A stretch of 64,000 nucleotides of DNA from an uncultured Pseudomonadales bacterium (GCA_938036875.1 CALHVX010000073.1:1-64000), one strand, 5' to 3'; counted from the stretch's first letter, positions 45,869 to 54,593 are shown. The notes: generated by a model not told the origin, from the sequence alone. Numbers and translations are program-made.

Positions 45869-45949
45869 GACCTACCTAGACCAAGAAGACTGTTACGAAG
45901 GTACCACCGATCCCCTTGTTTTGCCGCCACGACTTGCCTAAACTCAAAG

Positions 45950-46086
45950 CTCATCGAGACCGGTGGAGGGATAGGCCCTTCGAAGCCGGAGCAACCATCA
46001 GCGCTAGGCCCAACAACCTAACGCTGAACGGTGCTAATTCCTACAAAGTGCATCCGCGACATAAAGGACAACGCTTTGACAGATGA
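45950..46086 (+). promoter_or_regulatory. SAM-I (S-box) riboswitch upstream of metB
   Basis: The conserved core is clear: GGTGGAGGGAT then GGCCC, GAAGCC, GCAACC, and later GGTGCTAATTCC. The helices can be drawn as P1 CTCATC (45950-45955) with GATGA near 46082, P4 CAAAGTG with CGCTTTG, and the kink-turn GGAGGGA in P2. It lies 117 bp before metB, the methionine-pathway gene it should control by SAM. An 8-bp stretch at 46132-46139 (CTCGATGA) is the exact complement of 45951-45958 and could compete with P1. No poly-T terminator is obvious, so translational control is a possibility. Confidence 0.85.
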
Positions 46087-46203
46087 TCAAGAGACACTGC
46101 CCTATTGGTGACGTGAGCTTGATTCAAAACCCTCGATGATTTCTTAACTCGGCATAGCCACATGCATGTGCATTTGAGCTTTTGCCTCTAACAGAGAAAT
46201 CAG

Positions 46204-47388
46204 ATGACAAACTTTGCAACCACTTTAGATTTACCGACAACAAACGCTGGACCAAGAACAACAACCCTGGTTCGTAGTGGCTTAAACGACGATACCCAAT
46301 ACAACGCGGTCATCCCGCCACTGCATCTAAGCGCTACCTATCGCTTCCCGAGCTTTGGCACCAAAGGACAATACGACTACGCACGCTCAGGCAATCCTAC
46401 CCGCGATGCACTGATTGAAATGCTGGTGGGGTTAGAATCCGGCACTCATGGTGTCGCAACCTGTTCCGGTATGGCTGCCATTCACCTGCTATTTCAAACC
46501 CTAAAGCCTAACGACCTAGTGCTAGCCAGCAGCGATCTTTACGGTGGCACACATCGGTTGCTGGAACGTTTGGGCCAAGATAGTCGGCTGCGGGTGCTAT
46601 ATATCGACACCACCGATTCGACCAAAACCGCCGCCGCCATAGAAGAGCACCAGCCACAATTGGTTTATGTCGAAACACCGAGCAACCCCTTGCTCAAGAT
46701 AACGGATATACAAGCGGTTGCGGAGCATTGCAATAAGGCAAAGTCGTTGCTCGCCGTAGATAACACCTTCTTATCTCCGTCAGGTCAACAGCCGCTGCTA
46801 CTCGGAGCCGATGTAGTCCTACACTCCACAACCAAATACATTAACGGGCACAGCGACGTTATCGGCGGCGCGGTGGTTTGCAAAGACGCTGGATTGGGCG
46901 AAAACCTGGCCTGGTGGGCTAACTGCTTAGGACTATCCGCGTCACCTTTTGATGCACATCAGACCATGCGTGGTGCTCGTACACTATTTGCCCGCAGCAA
47001 CGTCCATGCGCATAACGCAATGCACCTAGCACATTGGCTTGATGATCAATCGGCTTGCTCCAGAGTTTACTACCCAGGGCTACCAAACCACGCAGGACAC
47101 GACATAGCACAAGCGCAACAATTGCACTTTGGAGGCATCTTGAGTGTTGAGTTCGCACCTGATGTGGACATAGCGGGGCTGACATCTCGCTTACGATGCT
47201 TCACGTTAGCGGAGTCACTTGGTGGCGTCGAAAGTTTAGTGGCACATCCAGCAAGCATGACACACGCGGCCATGGACTTTGAGCAACACAAGCAGGCGGG
47301 TATTTCAGATCGACTGCTGCGATTTTCGGTGGGGATCGAAGCGCTAGATTGTCTTCAGGCGGACCTGCAGCAAGCGTTGAACGATTAG
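46204..47388 (+). CDS. metB: Cystathionine gamma-synthase
   Basis: A 394-residue PLP enzyme of the Cys/Met metabolism family. The N-terminal Val-Arg-Ser-Gly-Leu-Asn-Asp-Asp-x-Gln-Tyr, Pro-Pro-Leu-His-Leu-Ser-Ala-Thr-Tyr and Arg-Ser-Gly-Asn-Pro-Thr-Arg match MetB closely. PLP Lys211 is in His-Ser-Thr-Thr-Lys-Tyr-Ile-Asn-Gly-His-Ser-Asp. The late Phe-Thr-Leu-Ala-Glu-Ser-Leu-Gly-Gly-Val-Glu-Ser-Leu is also typical. It joins an activated homoserine and cysteine to cystathionine in methionine synthesis. A SAM riboswitch in the leader supports the role. An O-acetyl- or O-succinylhomoserine preference cannot be separated by eye. Confidence 0.93.
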   Translation: MTNFATTLDLPTTNAGPRTTTLVRSGLNDDTQYNAVIPPLHLSATYRFPSFGTKGQYDYARSGNPTRDALIEMLVGLESGTHGVATCSGMAAIHLLFQTLKPNDLVLASSDLYGGTHRLLERLGQDSRLRVLYIDTTDSTKTAAAIEEHQPQLVYVETPSNPLLKITDIQAVAEHCNKAKSLLAVDNTFLSPSGQQPLLLGADVVLHSTTKYINGHSDVIGGAVVCKDAGLGENLAWWANCLGLSASPFDAHQTMRGARTLFARSNVHAHNAMHLAHWLDDQSACSRVYYPGLPNHAGHDIAQAQQLHFGGILSVEFAPDVDIAGLTSRLRCFTLAESLGGVESLVAHPASMTHAAMDFEQHKQAGISDRLLRFSVGIEALDCLQADLQQALND

Positions 47389-47483
47389 TTTAATCCAGCA
47401 CAGACGCAGCACAGCCATTGTCGGCGGAACCAATGCCCTGTATACCGGTCACAACAGCACACAAATCCTAGGAGAGGCTAACA

Positions 47484-49070
47484 ATGACCATGCGCCAAAA
47501 ATTTGTGATCGCCGCTATCGCCGCGTTGATGGCCGTAGCCGTGATTGGCCAATATTGGTCCGGCATTTACTGGGGCTTGCTGATCTTGCTGCCGATCATC
47601 GCCATGGGTTTGGTGGATATGTTTCAGCCACACAGCTCGCTGCGCCGGCTATACCCCGTCATGGCTCACTTTCGCTATCTACTGGAATCGGTTCGACCCG
47701 AGATCCAGCAATACTTCGTGGAGACTGAAGTAAACGGATCGCCCATTCCACGAGAGTTTCGCTCTTTGGTCTATCAGCGCGCCAAGGGTGACAGAGACAC
47801 CCGCCCTTTCGGCACCATCTTTGACGTCAACCGAGCTGGCTATGAGTGGATGAACCATTCTCTTGCTGCTAAATCGCATGGTGACCCCAATATTCGCGTA
47901 AAAATTGGTGGTGACCAGTGCACACAACCTTACCTCGCCTCACCACTGAACATCTCGGCGATGAGCTATGGTGCTTTGAGCAAGAACGCCATCATGGCGC
48001 TGAACAGCGGCGCTAAGCTTGGCGGCTTTTCGCACAATACGGGTGAAGGCAGCCTAAGCCCATACCACCTTGAGCACGGCGGCGATATTGTGTGGCAAAT
48101 TGGTACCGGTTACTTTGGCTGCCGGGATGATGCAGGCAACTTTAATCCCACGTTGTTTCAGAAGAACAGCCGACGTGAGGTGGTTAAGATGATTGAGATT
48201 AAATTGTCTCAAGGCGCTAAGCCGGGCCACGGCGGTATCCTACCGGCCGCCAAGCTCACCGAGGAGATTGCCCGCATCCGTAACGTACCTATGGGGCAAG
48301 ACGTGGTATCTCCCCCAACCCATTCAACCTTTTCTTCCCCTATCGAGCTACTAGAGTTCATTGGGCAACTACGTGAGCTGTCTGGCGGCAAGCCCGTTGG
48401 CTTCAAACTTTGCTTGGGACGCCGAGATGAATTTTTTGGCATCTGCAAAGCCATGCTCGAAACCCAACAATACCCAGATTTTATTACCGTTGACGGCGGT
48501 GAAGGTGGAACCGGTGCTGCACCCACAGAAATGACCAACTCCGTAGGCACCCCACTACGAGATGGCTTGATCTTTGTAAACAATGCGCTCATCGGTTGCG
48601 GCTTGCGCGACAAAATCAAGATCATCGCCTCGGGCAAAATCTTCTCAGCCTTTCATATGGCGCGCGCTATTGCCTTGGGGGCAGACACCGTCAATTCCGC
48701 AAGAGGTATGATGTTGGCCCTCGGGTGCATTCAGTCGCGCTCATGCAACACCGACGCCTGCCCAACCGGCATTGCCACCACTAACCCAAATCGAGTAAAA
48801 GGCTTAGTGGTCACAGACAAAGCTACCCGGGTTGCCAACTTCCATCGCGAAACCGTCACTCACCTAGCAGAGCTAGTGGCAGCCGCCGGTCTGGATAGTT
48901 TTGAGCAGCTAAAGCCAAAACACATCAACCGTCGAGTTCGGGGCACCGAAGTGAAGACCTATGAGCAGCTCTATCCGGTTGTGGCACCTGGTTGCTTCTT
49001 AAACGCAGATAGCACGCCAGATGAATGGCGCGATGATTGGAACGCAGCCCACACCGGAGCTTGGGGCTAA
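47484..49070 (+). CDS. FMN-binding glutamate-synthase-domain membrane protein
   Basis: A 528-residue protein: two N-terminal membrane helices (about 5-22 and 25-46), then a large domain like the FMN-binding half of glutamate synthase. Signature parts are Ile-Ser-Ala-Met-Ser-Tyr-Gly-Ala-Leu-Ser (about 156-165), Asn-Thr-Gly-Glu-Gly-Ser, Gly-Ala-Lys-Pro-Gly-His-Gly-Gly, Asp-Gly-Gly-Glu-Gly-Gly-Thr-Gly-Ala-Ala and Ala-Arg-Gly-Met-Met. Cysteines in Cys-Asn-Thr-Asp-Ala-Cys-Pro-Thr-Gly are positioned for an iron-sulfur cluster. No amidotransferase domain is present, so it is not a complete glutamate synthase; the reaction is not established. AGGAGAGG precedes the ATG. Confidence 0.88.
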   Translation: MTMRQKFVIAAIAALMAVAVIGQYWSGIYWGLLILLPIIAMGLVDMFQPHSSLRRLYPVMAHFRYLLESVRPEIQQYFVETEVNGSPIPREFRSLVYQRAKGDRDTRPFGTIFDVNRAGYEWMNHSLAAKSHGDPNIRVKIGGDQCTQPYLASPLNISAMSYGALSKNAIMALNSGAKLGGFSHNTGEGSLSPYHLEHGGDIVWQIGTGYFGCRDDAGNFNPTLFQKNSRREVVKMIEIKLSQGAKPGHGGILPAAKLTEEIARIRNVPMGQDVVSPPTHSTFSSPIELLEFIGQLRELSGGKPVGFKLCLGRRDEFFGICKAMLETQQYPDFITVDGGEGGTGAAPTEMTNSVGTPLRDGLIFVNNALIGCGLRDKIKIIASGKIFSAFHMARAIALGADTVNSARGMMLALGCIQSRSCNTDACPTGIATTNPNRVKGLVVTDKATRVANFHRETVTHLAELVAAAGLDSFEQLKPKHINRRVRGTEVKTYEQLYPVVAPGCFLNADSTPDEWRDDWNAAHTGAWG

Positions 49071-49100
49071 GCCCTGAAACATGCCAGCCGTGGGTAGTTT

Positions 49101-49592
49101 TTAGCCGGCGCTGTCTTGGAGCAAGCTCGCATGTGGGCCGACAAAAAAATCGGAGACCACACGCTTGCGAATCACCGCATCGGCATCGATCAAAAACGTC
49201 GCCCGCCGAATACCAAACCCCATAGGGCCAGTGACACCGTAGGCACGAACAGCCGTTTTGTCCATGTCGCTAAGCAAGGTGAACGGCAAATTGAACTGTG
49301 TTTTGAAGCGCAGATGGCTTGCGACGGATTGCACGCTAATCCCCACAACCTTTACCACCTCAGCGGAACCTTCTAGCTCGTTGATGAGTTCAGGGTCAGG
49401 ACCATTGGTAGCATCCAACTTCTCAACCATATCCCGCAGGGCACAAGCCTGGGCGGTGCAGATAGGGGTGAAATCTGCGGGGTAAAAATACAGCAAGATA
49501 GAGCCGCTGGAGAGCAGCTCAGATAGCTTGCGCGGATTGCCCAATTCGTCTGGCAACTCAAATTCTGGCGCCTTGTCACCCGGTCCCAACAT
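49101..49592 (-). CDS. Peroxiredoxin, Bcp-like
   Basis: A 163-residue thioredoxin-fold peroxidase with Pro-Gly-Asp-Lys-Ala-Pro-Glu-Phe-Glu-Leu-Pro at the N-terminus and Tyr-Pro-Ala-Asp-Phe-Thr-Pro-Ile-Cys45-Thr-Ala-Gln-Ala-Cys50. The Cys45/Cys50 spacing is that of Bcp-type enzymes, where the two form the intramolecular disulfide after reducing a hydroperoxide. Thr42 is the conserved partner. The open frame has further codons upstream (with a Cys-rich start), but the ATG at 49590-49592 gives the family's usual N-terminus. It is convergent with the FMN-binding protein gene, 30 bp apart. Confidence 0.9.
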   Translation of the reverse strand: MLGPGDKAPEFELPDELGNPRKLSELLSSGSILLYFYPADFTPICTAQACALRDMVEKLDATNGPDPELINELEGSAEVVKVVGISVQSVASHLRFKTQFNLPFTLLSDMDKTAVRAYGVTGPMGFGIRRATFLIDADAVIRKRVVSDFFVGPHASLLQDSAG

Positions 49593-49635
49593 ACAACGTC
49601 CAATACAACCGAGAAACACTTCTCGAGTACCGCTA

Positions 49636-49782
49636 GTGCAACACAAACGCTTTGCCGATCCAACCTCTGCAACCTATCTAACTGAGATCTACTCGCCGCT
49701 AGCGCTTAGCCCACAATATCTCGAGAACGTGAAGCAGATCGCGCTATTGCAGGGCTGGCAGCAAACCGCCTTCCTATACTGA
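49636..49782 (+). CDS. Possible small protein (48 codons), weakly supported
   Basis: A GTG-initiated open frame of 48 codons in the spacer between the peroxiredoxin and the module 2 operon. It has a plausible residue mix (Tyr-Leu-Thr-Glu-Ile-Tyr, Leu-Leu-Gln-Gly-Trp-Gln-Gln), but no good ribosome-binding site. It ends 29 bp before the next gene. It may be a real small gene or a remnant; nothing identifies it. Confidence 0.2.
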   Translation: MQHKRFADPTSATYLTEIYSPLALSPQYLENVKQIALLQGWQQTAFLY

Positions 49783-49811
49783 TAGGAACAGCAAAAGGAT
49801 TTGGACTGAAT

Positions 49812-50987
49812 ATGGAGAGGGTAGTAAATGAGACTCAGGCAACGCGCCTTCTCTATATCGCTGAGAGCGCTGAGAGCGCTGACAGCGGCTACGGCACCAA
49901 CAGCAACACCCACTTCCAGGAGCTGGTAGGGCAAACGGGCTTAAACCTGGCCCTTACCCACTGCTCAAGTTTAGAAGCGGTATCTGTGTGCAGCGCACAG
50001 CCCTTCGACCTGGTTGTGGTGCACCACCAGCCTGACCAGCTAGACGCAATCGGGCTGGGCGCCGAGCTGCGCAAAGATAGCCAGTATCAATTCACCCCCA
50101 TGCTTTTGGTGACCTCACAAGGTAGTGAGCAGCTAGCCGCTCAGGCCTTCAAATCTGGGTTTGAGGACTACCTCAACACCAACGGACTTAACGCTCAAGC
50201 GGTCAGCCAGAGCATAACTCAAGCACTTCTTACAGCACGCCTGCATGAAGAGCTGGATGCTAGCCGTCACGCGATGATGCAGTACAACCACGAGTTGGAA
50301 AGACGCCACTATTTGTTCAGTAAGTACTGGGATGATGTTTCGCACACCCTGCTCACCCCTCTGGCTTCGGTACAAGAATTTGTGTCTTTAGTAATGGATG
50401 AAGTTCCAGGCAGCATCAACACAGAGCAAGGCAAGTACCTGGCACTGGCTCGGGGAAGCTGCAAAAAGCTTGCAATGGAAATTGCTCAGTTGGCCCAAAT
50501 TTCAGAGCTTGGCTCAGCCGTGAATTTGCCGACGGCCAACAGCCAATGTTTGATCACCATTTTGGCTGATGTGATTAAAGACATTAGCCTGGATGCGCAG
50601 CTGCAAAATGTTTGCATCACCACAAGCTATGCCAACAACTTACCTAGCGTGGTTGTGGATAAATATCGCTTCTCTCAGGCGTTACAATCGCTGCTGCTTA
50701 GATGTATCTGCCTAGCCGGCCAGCAAGGTGAGGTCGAGGTCACCGCACAAGAAAATGCAACTCGCTCAGGCTTCGTCAACGTTGTGCTGCAGGTTTTCGA
50801 AACCGACGAAACACAGATCGGTTTAAACCCTGAAACCTTTCGCGACCTTGCTAATGGCAACGCCATTGTTGCCATGCACGGAGGTGAGCTTACTGTAAGC
50901 CACCTACCAGACGGCACAACGGAGTTTCGGTTCCAGCTACCGGCAAGCAACGACAAACCCAACGCCTCTTTGCAGCCTGCCGCATGA
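49812..50987 (+). CDS. Degenerate receiver-kinase protein (pseudokinase), module 2
   Basis: A 391-residue soluble protein parallel to the one at 10057-11223. Its receiver lacks the N-terminal acidic pair and has His71 (Val-Val-Val-His-His) where the acceptor Asp should be. The HisKA-like helix keeps His178 (Val-Ser-His-Thr-Leu-Leu-Thr-Pro-Leu). The segment Glu-Gln-Gly-Lys-Tyr-Leu-Ala-x-Ala-Arg-Gly is shared with its paralogue. In the C-terminal region the N box is replaced (Leu-Leu-Leu-Arg-Cys-Ile-Cys) and the Asp-x-Gly-x-Gly and Gly-x-Gly-x-Gly motifs are absent, so ATP binding is unlikely. It overlaps the active kinase gene by 4 nt (ATGA). A regulatory or phosphotransfer role is inferred. 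Confidence 0.82.
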   Translation: MERVVNETQATRLLYIAESAESADSGYGTNSNTHFQELVGQTGLNLALTHCSSLEAVSVCSAQPFDLVVVHHQPDQLDAIGLGAELRKDSQYQFTPMLLVTSQGSEQLAAQAFKSGFEDYLNTNGLNAQAVSQSITQALLTARLHEELDASRHAMMQYNHELERRHYLFSKYWDDVSHTLLTPLASVQEFVSLVMDEVPGSINTEQGKYLALARGSCKKLAMEIAQLAQISELGSAVNLPTANSQCLITILADVIKDISLDAQLQNVCITTSYANNLPSVVVDKYRFSQALQSLLLRCICLAGQQGEVEVTAQENATRSGFVNVVLQVFETDETQIGLNPETFRDLANGNAIVAMHGGELTVSHLPDGTTEFRFQLPASNDKPNASLQPAA

Positions 50988-52246
50988 ACACCGCTGCTGA
51001 CCTACAGGGTGATTCACCCTTCGCCAACAACCAAAAGTCGGTGCCAAACGCCAGCATCAATCCTGCGACCATCAAAATATTGGTTGTTGATCAGAACCCA
51101 AAAGCGCGCCTACTCTGCACTACACAGCTAGGTAGCTCGCAAAACCAGCGCTACCAAATAGACGAAGCGGTCAATAGCAACATGGCAATAGCAATGCTAC
51201 GCGGAGAAGCTTACGATTGCGTTTTGGTCAACCAGGCCTTGCCAGGAACATCAGGGATAGACTGTATCAACCTGTTTCAGCAAGCCAGCCAAGACGAACA
51301 ACTACCCATTATTTTGCTATCTGAGAGTACTGACGAAGCCTTAAGTGCCCGCGCCATGCAAAGCGACGCTGCAGATTACCTGATCAAAGATCAAATAAGC
51401 ATTGCAATGCTGGATCAGTCGATAGACAGCGCCTTAACTAACGCCAAACTTAAGCGCTCCATGGCCCGCGAGCGTACGCAGCTAAGCAAAATCAACGACG
51501 AACTATTAACCAAGTACTCGGACATTCAATCTTTGTATCAATCCATATCCCATGAGCTTAAGAATCCACTCACGGCAATCCGAGAATTCACGTCATTGCT
51601 GGCCGACGGTGTAGTGGGTGAAATCAATCCGCAGCAGGAGGAATTTTTGAATATTTCTCTGGAATGTTGTGATCGCTTAGGTCGCCTAGTGAACGACTTA
51701 CTAGATACCGCAAAACTCGAAACCGGCAAGCTTGAGCTAATTCCAGAAGCAGTAGACTTAGCTCGACTCACACACCAAGTGGTGCAACAACACTTAAGCG
51801 TTAGCGAAGAAAAAAACGTCACCCTTACTTGCGAGCTGCCTGTAGGGCTGCCGACTATACAAGGCGACAGCGTTCGCATCGCCCAGGTCTTATCAAACTT
51901 GCTAGATAACTCGCTTAAATTCACACCGGCAGGTGGCTGGGTGAAGCTCACCGCCGCGTATCAAGCCCATGAACAATGCTTCACCATATCGGTAGCCGAC
52001 AGCGGCAAAGGGATCGCGGGCAAAGACATCTCACATATCTTTGAGCGCATGTATCAGAGCAAATCAAACGAATTGGGCCAACGTGATGGCATGGGTATCG
52101 GTCTGTTTTTAAGCTCAACCATCGCCAAGCTGCACGGTGGCAATCTAACCGTAAAAAGCGACGTTGGATTCGGCAGCGAGTTCATACTGAGCTTACCGCT
52201 ACAAATGCCATCCATCACTTTGGCGGAAGTCGAGCCAACCCTCTAG
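50984..52246 (+). CDS. Receiver-histidine kinase fusion, module 2 (degenerate receiver, intact kinase)
   Basis: A 420-residue soluble protein. The receiver (about 30-150) has lost its acceptor: Asn83 (Val-Leu-Val-Asn-Gln) stands where Asp is expected. The kinase is intact: His190 in Ser-Ile-Ser-His-Glu-Leu-Lys-Asn-Pro, N box Leu-Leu-Asp-Asn-Ser-Leu-Lys-Phe, Asp-Ser-Gly-Lys-Gly and Gly-Met-Gly-Ile-Gly-Leu. Ala-Ile-Arg-Glu-Phe and Glu-Thr-Gly-Lys-Leu-Glu-Leu recur in the module 1 kinase at 8047-9270. It starts inside the stop of the pseudokinase gene, so the two are made together. With no functional receiver, control probably comes from the partner. Confidence 0.9.
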   Translation: MNTAADLQGDSPFANNQKSVPNASINPATIKILVVDQNPKARLLCTTQLGSSQNQRYQIDEAVNSNMAIAMLRGEAYDCVLVNQALPGTSGIDCINLFQQASQDEQLPIILLSESTDEALSARAMQSDAADYLIKDQISIAMLDQSIDSALTNAKLKRSMARERTQLSKINDELLTKYSDIQSLYQSISHELKNPLTAIREFTSLLADGVVGEINPQQEEFLNISLECCDRLGRLVNDLLDTAKLETGKLELIPEAVDLARLTHQVVQQHLSVSEEKNVTLTCELPVGLPTIQGDSVRIAQVLSNLLDNSLKFTPAGGWVKLTAAYQAHEQCFTISVADSGKGIAGKDISHIFERMYQSKSNELGQRDGMGIGLFLSSTIAKLHGGNLTVKSDVGFGSEFILSLPLQMPSITLAEVEPTL

Positions 52247-52247
52247 C

Positions 52248-53375
52248 TCAACTTAAATCGAACAAACGTACAGCATTATCCCCCAACACCGCTGCCTTAC
52301 GAGCAGCGGTAAGGTCTTTGATTGATTGCCGTATCAACTGCGGCGCCTCTAGGGTGGAATCTATGTGCGGATAATCTGAGCCCCACAAAATATTTTGTTC
52401 CCCCACCAAGCTGAGCATCGCATCAATGGTTCGCTCTTCTGGCTCTGCTACAAAGTAGCAGTTGCGCTGGATGTACTCACTGGGCTTCAACTTAAGCGGT
52501 GGTGCAATACCAGATAGCACAGCATGCTTTTCATCCAGCCTGTCCATTAGGTAAGCAGCGTAACCACAACCAGCCTCTACGCTAAGAATATTAAGCTTCG
52601 GGTGCCGATCAAAAAAACCATCCACCACCATCGATGCCAAAGCTGGAATCATTTGCCCAGTGGCACCTAGTCCAAAACCAAACAACGCCCCCATGCTAGG
52701 TGCGCTTTGGTGCCACTCAGAAAAAGAAGCTGCCGCACCAGAGAAACGTACAATGACATGCAGGCAACCGGGCACACCGGCGGCTTCCATGATGTTCCAA
52801 ATGGGGTCGAAATCTGGATGGCTCGGTCGCTTGCCATCAATGGTTTCAGGCGGCACAAACACCCCTTTAAAACCCAGCTTCAAACAGCGCTGCAACTCAA
52901 TGACGGCCGCATCCACGTCTCGCCAGTTCAATGCGGCAATCGCTATTACCCGGTTCGGCAGGCCCTGCATAAACTCTGCCTGCCAAGTGTTGTAGGCTCT
53001 AAAATAGGCACTGATCAAACCTAGATCGTCAGTAGGAAACGGCAATATGCCAATGGTTGGGAAGGTCACACACCTGTCGACACCCCAAGAATCCAGCAGC
53101 TCCCCACGAGCACTCGGCTCATAGCTGGCGGCCGGACAACCGTCTGCGTACTTCAGCTTGCCTGCAAACAACTCAGCACGATCATGCTCAACGCCGCCAA
53201 GCCCAGCCAGGCCGAAAGGCAATACCACCTCATCAGCAATAATCAGGCTTTCATTGCCTTGGGCATCTTCATCAATGCGAATCGCTTGAGCACGATACTT
53301 AGGTTCGAGGTAATCCTGCCACAAGGTCGCAGGCTCCATAACGTGCGAATCACAATCGATGACCATCGATGCCAT
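52248..53375 (-). CDS. Amidohydrolase-family metal-dependent hydrolase (PF04909-like)
   Basis: A 375-residue TIM-barrel protein of the ACMSD-type amidohydrolase group. It begins Val-Ile-Asp-Cys-Asp-Ser-His-Val-Met-Glu-Pro (6-16), the N-terminal metal motif in its Asp-x-His form. Later come Leu-His-Val (about 202), Ser-Val-Glu-Ala-Gly (about 271) and Trp-Gly-Ser-Asp-Tyr-Pro-His (about 335) with the catalytic Asp. Members decarboxylate or hydrolyse aromatic and other substrates; the exact one is unknown. GGAGAGG precedes the ATG. It lies 15 bp after the acyl-CoA dehydrogenase gene on the same strand, so the two probably share a transcript. Confidence 0.85.
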   Translation of the reverse strand: MASMVIDCDSHVMEPATLWQDYLEPKYRAQAIRIDEDAQGNESLIIADEVVLPFGLAGLGGVEHDRAELFAGKLKYADGCPAASYEPSARGELLDSWGVDRCVTFPTIGILPFPTDDLGLISAYFRAYNTWQAEFMQGLPNRVIAIAALNWRDVDAAVIELQRCLKLGFKGVFVPPETIDGKRPSHPDFDPIWNIMEAAGVPGCLHVIVRFSGAAASFSEWHQSAPSMGALFGFGLGATGQMIPALASMVVDGFFDRHPKLNILSVEAGCGYAAYLMDRLDEKHAVLSGIAPPLKLKPSEYIQRNCYFVAEPEERTIDAMLSLVGEQNILWGSDYPHIDSTLEAPQLIRQSIKDLTAARKAAVLGDNAVRLFDLS

Positions 53376-53390
53376 AACTTACCTCTCCAA

Positions 53391-54593
53391 CTAGCTTGTG
53401 TACTGGCGGATCACTTGCTTACCAAGCGCCATCATATGGACCTGGTCTGGTCCATCCGCTTGGCGACACCAGCGAGCGTAGTTGAACGCTTCTGCCATGG
53501 GGTAATCTGCCGTTAAGCCACCCGCTCCATGAATTTGCATACATCGGTCGATGACCGCTTGGGCCATTAGCGGTACCGTAATTTTTGCAGCGGCAATGTA
53601 GTCGCGCGCATCTTTGGCACCCAACTCATCAACGCGCTTAGCCGTCTTCAGCGTCAACAAACGCGCCTGCTCAATCTCAGCAAAGGACTTAGCGATGTCT
53701 TCTAACACCGACTGGTGATCGGCCAGCTTACGGCCAAAGGTTTCGCGATCAATAGAGCGGCGGCACGCAAATTCTAACGCGCGCTGAGCACAACCGATGA
53801 GACGCATGCAGTGATGGATACGACCTGGCCCCAAACGACCTTGGGAAATTTCAAACCCGCGCCCTTCGCCGAGCAAGATATTCTCTTTAGGCACTCGCAC
53901 GTTATCGAAGTGTACCTCTGCATGACCTAAGGGTGCATCGTCATAACCCAAGGTGGTGAGCGGGCGTACAACGGTGACCCCTGGTGTATCTTTAGGGACC
54001 AATATCTGGCTTTGCTGCAAGTGTCGATTGCTGTTCTCAGGATCTGACTTACCCATCACAATCAGAATTTTTGTGCGCTCATAGGGTGCATTGGTGATGA
54101 ACCACTTCTTGCCGTTCACTACATAGCTATCTCCATCGCGCTCAATACGCGTGCGTACATTGGTGGCATCGCTGGAGGCCACATCCGGCTCGGTCATGGC
54201 ATAAGAGGAGCGAATCTCACCGCTTAACAAAGGCTCAAGCCATTGGGCTTTTTGCTCTTGTGTACCATACTTTAAGAACACCTCCATATTGCCGGTGTCG
54301 GGTGCGTTGCAGTTAAACACCTCAGGCGACCACAACACGCGGCCCATCACCTCGGCCAAACCACAATATTGCTCGTTGGTCATGCCACCGTGGTTAACAG
54401 GCATCCACAGGTTCCAAAGCCCTTCCGCTTTTGCTTTAGCTTTCAGTTCTTCCATCAAAGGAACCGTACCAAAACGATTCGAAAGACCGGCTAGCTGCTC
54501 TTGGTACAGCTCTTCGTTTGGGTAGATGTGGGTGTCCATGAAGCGTTCTAGTTGATCTTGCAGTTGCTCTAACTCAGCCGTGGTGTAGCTCAT
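53391..54593 (-). CDS. Acyl-CoA dehydrogenase, ACAD10/11-like
   Basis: A 400-residue acyl-CoA dehydrogenase. It has Tyr-Ala-Met-Thr-Glu-Pro-Asp-Val-Ala-Ser-Ser-Asp-Ala-Thr (about 131-144), Gly-Lys-Lys-Trp-Phe-Ile-Thr-Asn, and Gly-Pro-Gly-Arg-Ile-His-His-Cys-Met-Arg. Its C-terminal Ala-Asp-Gly-Pro-Asp-Gln-Val-His is the signature of the ACAD10/11 branch. That branch acts on 4-hydroxy or other unusual acyl-CoAs in animals and has wider roles in bacteria. The overlap of its start with the HMG-CoA lyase stop (ATGA) suggests the two act together on an acyl-CoA pathway. Confidence 0.9.
   Translation of the reverse strand: MSYTTAELEQLQDQLERFMDTHIYPNEELYQEQLAGLSNRFGTVPLMEELKAKAKAEGLWNLWMPVNHGGMTNEQYCGLAEVMGRVLWSPEVFNCNAPDTGNMEVFLKYGTQEQKAQWLEPLLSGEIRSSYAMTEPDVASSDATNVRTRIERDGDSYVVNGKKWFITNAPYERTKILIVMGKSDPENSNRHLQQSQILVPKDTPGVTVVRPLTTLGYDDAPLGHAEVHFDNVRVPKENILLGEGRGFEISQGRLGPGRIHHCMRLIGCAQRALEFACRRSIDRETFGRKLADHQSVLEDIAKSFAEIEQARLLTLKTAKRVDELGAKDARDYIAAAKITVPLMAQAVIDRCMQIHGAGGLTADYPMAEAFNYARWCRQADGPDQVHMMALGKQVIRQYTS

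Noticed and set aside
49861-49885. Tandem repeat at the start of the module 2 pseudokinase gene
   Set aside because: It is a short CTGAGAGCG-type duplication inside the coding frame, giving a Glu-Ser-Ala repeat, and is probably of no regulatory importance.
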